Assembly (NCBI GenBank): GCA_027117675.1
Contig: JAJAYM010000232.1
Location: 1-6,888 of the forward strand
Direction: 5' to 3'
DNA length: 6,888 nt
Source: Actinomycetes bacterium
GTDB taxonomy: Bacteria; Actinomycetota; Actinomycetes; JAHEKZ01
Shown here: piece by piece, positions 4,051 to 6,888 of the stretch
How the letters are laid out: every line of letters begins with the position of its first letter
Position numbering within the stretch: position 1 is the first letter of the stretch
Made by a program: the position numbers and the translations under genes
The notes under the pieces: generated by a model
Seen by the model: the letters and a program-made list of their open reading frames with translations, nothing else
Told to the model about the DNA's origin: nothing
Databases searched by the model: none

Positions 4051-6711
4051 ATGGCTCCCGCTCCGTCGCTCCTCCTCCTCGACGGTCACTCGTTGGCCTA
4101 CCGCGCCTTCTATGCCTTGCCCGTCGAAAACTTCTCTACCGCCACTGGTCAGCCGACTAACGCCGTCTATGGATTTACGTCCATGCTGATCAACGCGCTG
4201 CGCGACGAGCAGCCCACCCATATTGCCGTTGCCTTCGACGTGTCGCGGGTGACGTTCAGAAGTGAGCGCTACCCCGAGTACAAAGCGAACAGGGCCAAAA
4301 CTCCTGATGAGTTCAAGGGTCAGGTCAGTCTCATCAAAGAGGTTCTCGCGGCACTGCAAATCTCGGTCTTAGAGGTCGATGGCTACGAGGCCGACGATGT
4401 GATTGCCACACTCGCCTCGCAGGCGGCCGATGCCGGATTCGCGGTCTCCATCATCACCGGTGATCGTGACGCATTTCAGCTCGTCGACGACAACGTGACG
4501 GTGCTCTACCCGCGCAAGGGCGTTTCGGACATGGCACGCATGACGCCCGACGCCGTCGAGAGCAAGTACGGCCTGACGCCCTCGCAGTACCCGGACTTCG
4601 CTGCGCTACGCGGCGACCCGAGCGACAACCTGCCAGGCATCCCCGGCGTCGGGGAGAAGACTGCGACCAAATGGATCAGGGAGTACGGCTCCTTCGACCA
4701 ACTGGTCGCGCGCGCAGATGAGGTGAAGGGAAAGGTGGGTGACGCGCTTCGGGCGAATCTCGCCCAGGTGATCACCAACCGTCAGCTCACGGAGTTGGTC
4801 AAGGCGGTACCCGTCGATCACACACCCGCCGACCTCGAACGGGTCGACTGGGACCGCGAGCAGGTGCATCAGGTGTTCGATGCGTTGGAGTTCCGCATCT
4901 TGCGCGACCGGTTGGCGCAGACCCTGCAGAACGCGAACGAGCCCGTGGACGAGGCGCCCGCCATCGCGGTGCAATCCCTGCAGTCGGACGGTCTCCTGCG
5001 ATGGCTCGACGAGCACGGAAACGGACGCGTGGCCCTATCAGTTCGTGGCACCTGGGGGTCGGGAACCGGCGTTGTGACGTCCCTTGCGCTGGCATCGCAC
5101 GACGGCACAGTCGGCACAGTCGAAGTCGAGCCGATTGAGCCTGGTGCGCTTGGTTCGCTCGGGGAGTGGCTGCGCAGGGCTGAGTTGGTCATGCACGATG
5201 CGAACGGGCCGATGGTGGCTCTTGCCTCCGTCGGCCTACCGATTGCCGCGCCAGTCTTCGACACAGCGGTGGCCGCCTACCTTCTGCGTCCCGACCAGCG
5301 CAGCTATGACCTCACCGACCTAGCCGTTCGGTGGCTGCATCGTGACTTGACCGAGACGTCCGACGACGGTCAGCTGAGCTTCGATACCGACGCTGATGCC
5401 AACCGATCGCACACTCTAGGCGCGCAGGCAATGGCGACCCTTGACCTGGCGGCTGCTTTGCAGCCAGAGGTCGAGCAGATCGGCGCCAGCCTGCTCCTCA
5501 GTGACGTGGAGCTTCCACTCACCGGACTCCTCGTGCAGATGGAACGGGTCGGCATCGCCGTCGATCCTGTGGCCCTGGATGCCCTACGCGCGGAGTTCGC
5601 CGCCGAGGTCAAGCGCGCTGCTGAGTTGGCTTACGCCGAAATTGGTCACGAGGTGAACCTCGGTTCACCCAAGCAGCTACAGGTGGTGCTGTTCGAAGAG
5701 TTGGGCATGCCCAAAACGAAGCGCACCAAGACCGGCTTTACGACGGACGCCGAGGCGCTGACTGCGCTCTTCGCGGAGACGCAGCACGCGTTCTTGGCGC
5801 ACCTGCTGCGTCATCGCGATGTATCCAAGCTGCTGGTTACCGTCGAAGGTCTCCAGCGAGCGGTTGCCGATGACGGTCGCATCCACACGACATTCATGCA
5901 GACCGTTGCCGCAACCGGACGTCTCTCATCCACCGATCCCAACTTGCAGAACATCCCTGTGCGCACCGAGGAGGGGCGCCGGATCCGTTCCACATTCTGT
6001 GTGGGTGAGGGGTACGACACCCTGATGACTGCTGACTACAGCCAAGTGGAGATGCGGATCATGGCGCATCTGTCGGAGGACGCCGGCCTGATCGATGCGT
6101 TCAACTCCGGCGAGGATCTCCACACCACGATGGCGTCTCGTGTCTTTGATGTGGCGCCGGAGGCCGTGACCGCGGAGATGCGCAGTCGAATCAAAGCGAT
6201 GTCCTATGGGCTGGCCTATGGATTGTCGTCCTACGGCCTGAGTCAACAACTGGCAGTCGGACCAGAAGAGGCCAAAGCGCTGATGGACGACTACTTCAGT
6301 CGGTTCGGCGGCGTCCGCGACTACTTGGCGTCTGTGGTCGATGATGCGCGCCGGACCGGGTACACCCAAACCTTGCTCGGGCGTCGGCGCTACCTGCCCG
6401 ACCTCACCAGCGACAACCGACAGCGCCGCGAGATGGCCGAGCGGATGGCGCTCAACGCCCCGATTCAAGGTTCGGCAGCCGACATCGTCAAGGTGGCCAT
6501 GCTCGCGGTCGAGCGCCGGCTGCGGACGGCTGACCTCAGCTCGCGGTTGTTGCTGCAAGTTCACGATGAACTGGTCCTCGAGGTGGCTACGGGTGAACGA
6601 GACTCGGTGGCTGCACTCGTTGAGGAGGAAATGCGCGGGGCCTACCCGCTTTCAGTCGCGCTCGACATCTCGGTCGGATTCGGGCGAACCTGGCACGACG
6701 CCGCGCACTGA
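4051..6711 (+). CDS. polA: DNA polymerase I (5' nuclease + inactive 3'-5' exonuclease domain + polymerase)
   Basis: An 886-residue family A DNA polymerase that fills gaps in repair and removes Okazaki primers. Residues 1-290 form the 5' nuclease: LLLLDGHSLAYRAFYALP (7-24, Asp11), AFDVSR (61-66, Asp63), YEADD (112-116), TGDRD (136-140) and GDPSDNLPGIPGVGEKTA (188-205). Residues about 305-475 are the exonuclease-like domain, without the acidic metal ligands of Klenow proofreading. Residues about 480-886 are the polymerase: motif A DYSQVEMRI (662-670, Asp662), O-helix KAMSYGLAYG (715-724) with Lys715 and Tyr719, and motif C QVHDE (836-840, Asp839). It ends in the usual WHDAAH. ATG at 4051 is chosen because the conserved protein begins there and a -10-like TACGAT lies six bases upstream, suggesting a leaderless mRNA. 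ATG at 4027 is the alternative; it would add eight residues and overlap the thioesterase start. An 8-base direct repeat, GATCGGCG, precedes both candidates (4016-4023 and 4042-4049). Length and domain order match mycobacterial PolA. Confidence 0.98.
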   Translation: MAPAPSLLLLDGHSLAYRAFYALPVENFSTATGQPTNAVYGFTSMLINALRDEQPTHIAVAFDVSRVTFRSERYPEYKANRAKTPDEFKGQVSLIKEVLAALQISVLEVDGYEADDVIATLASQAADAGFAVSIITGDRDAFQLVDDNVTVLYPRKGVSDMARMTPDAVESKYGLTPSQYPDFAALRGDPSDNLPGIPGVGEKTATKWIREYGSFDQLVARADEVKGKVGDALRANLAQVITNRQLTELVKAVPVDHTPADLERVDWDREQVHQVFDALEFRILRDRLAQTLQNANEPVDEAPAIAVQSLQSDGLLRWLDEHGNGRVALSVRGTWGSGTGVVTSLALASHDGTVGTVEVEPIEPGALGSLGEWLRRAELVMHDANGPMVALASVGLPIAAPVFDTAVAAYLLRPDQRSYDLTDLAVRWLHRDLTETSDDGQLSFDTDADANRSHTLGAQAMATLDLAAALQPEVEQIGASLLLSDVELPLTGLLVQMERVGIAVDPVALDALRAEFAAEVKRAAELAYAEIGHEVNLGSPKQLQVVLFEELGMPKTKRTKTGFTTDAEALTALFAETQHAFLAHLLRHRDVSKLLVTVEGLQRAVADDGRIHTTFMQTVAATGRLSSTDPNLQNIPVRTEEGRRIRSTFCVGEGYDTLMTADYSQVEMRIMAHLSEDAGLIDAFNSGEDLHTTMASRVFDVAPEAVTAEMRSRIKAMSYGLAYGLSSYGLSQQLAVGPEEAKALMDDYFSRFGGVRDYLASVVDDARRTGYTQTLLGRRRYLPDLTSDNRQRREMAERMALNAPIQGSAADIVKVAMLAVERRLRTADLSSRLLLQVHDELVLEVATGERDSVAALVEEEMRGAYPLSVALDISVGFGRTWHDAAH

Positions 6712-6723
6712 CGATCGGATGCA

Positions 6724-6888
6724 CTAGACAGGCTTCTGGGCGACGATGATCAAGGTTCCCGGAATGAGGGACCCCCGCACGGGGCTCCAGCCGCCCCACG
6801 TTGCTGAGTTCTCTTGGCTCCAGGGTGGTTCGACGAGGCGTTGCATGATTAAGCCGGCACCGACCACGAGATCGACCCAGTCGCCGAC
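6724..6888 (-). CDS. C-terminal end of a probable SAM-dependent methyltransferase (5' part beyond window)
   Basis: An open frame enters from the right edge on the minus strand and ends at TAG (6724-6726), giving the last 54 residues of a protein. The pattern is a helix and strand with AGLIMQRLVEPPWS (11-24), a loop rich in Trp and Gly (WGGWSP, 31-36), then SLIPGTLIIVAQKPV (40-54) as the closing strands. This is how class I SAM methyltransferases often end: a strand carrying EP, then a 'P-x-x-L-I-I-V-A-x-K' strand. The SAM-binding motif I would be outside the window, so the assignment is moderate. The gene converges on polA with only 12 bases between stops. From memory, methyltransferase genes occur next to polA in some actinobacteria, often before rpsA; that is recollection, not something seen here. 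Confidence 0.65.
   Translation of the reverse strand, partial: VGDWVDLVVGAGLIMQRLVEPPWSQENSATWGGWSPVRGSLIPGTLIIVAQKPV

Noticed and set aside
5926..6564. 212-codon open frame antisense to the polymerase domain of polA
   Set aside because: It lies opposite the most conserved part of polA, where codon constraints in GC-rich DNA commonly leave an antisense frame open. No recognisable domain or start signal was seen.
6766..6788. GC-rich hairpin (CCCC-GCAC-GGGG core) downstream of polA as a terminator
   Set aside because: Only four solid pairs in the core, no T-run after it, and it lies inside the coding end of the methyltransferase, where Pro/Arg/Gly codons produce such repeats by chance.
1..6888. 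Mobile element, CRISPR array, tRNA/rRNA or phage genes
   Set aside because: I looked for regular spacer-repeat structure, transposase or integrase motifs, terminal inverted repeats and tRNA-like cloverleaf arms and saw none; the window is almost fully occupied by ordinary chromosomal genes.

Overview
The window looks like chromosomal DNA from a high-GC actinobacterium (roughly 60-65% G+C by eye, with GTG as well as ATG starts). The best taxonomic evidence is the DNA polymerase I. It has a degenerate 3'-5' exonuclease domain and a tyrosine in the O-helix, as in mycobacterial and other actinobacterial PolA proteins. The genus cannot be fixed from the sequence. Nocardioides-like or Propionibacteriales-like lineages are plausible, but that is inference.

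Layout from left to right. Positions 1-2846 are all read from the minus strand, in the transcription order DUF554 membrane protein (2846-2094), LivH-type permease (1983-694), LivM-type permease (683 to beyond the left edge). The two permeases are tightly coupled: 10 bases apart, with the livM ribosome binding site overlapping the livH stop. They should form the membrane channel of a branched-chain amino acid type ABC importer, whose ATPases and binding protein would lie outside the window. The LivH protein carries an unusual N-terminal export signal and an extracellular beta-sandwich-like domain. Positions 2847-3061 are a divergent intergenic region with a three-copy 14-bp tandem repeat beside the DUF554 start. 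A GNAT acetyltransferase (3062-3601, plus) follows. It converges on a PaaI-like hotdog thioesterase (4028-3612, minus) with only 10 bases between the stops. The thioesterase is divergent from polA (4051-6711, plus) across a 22-bp gap. The window ends in the C-terminus of a minus-strand protein (6888-6724), probably a SAM-dependent methyltransferase, which converges on polA.

Most of this is a normal housekeeping and transport neighbourhood: nutrient import, DNA repair and replication, and small accessory enzymes. I see no mobile element, CRISPR array, tRNA or rRNA, and no clearly new multi-gene system. The most notable signals are three. First, the thioesterase/polA gap is an almost perfectly symmetric bidirectional -10 element that places the predicted transcription start of both genes on their start codons. 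Second, LivH is a permease fused to an extracellular domain. Third, PolA carries the O-helix tyrosine and has lost its proofreading residues.
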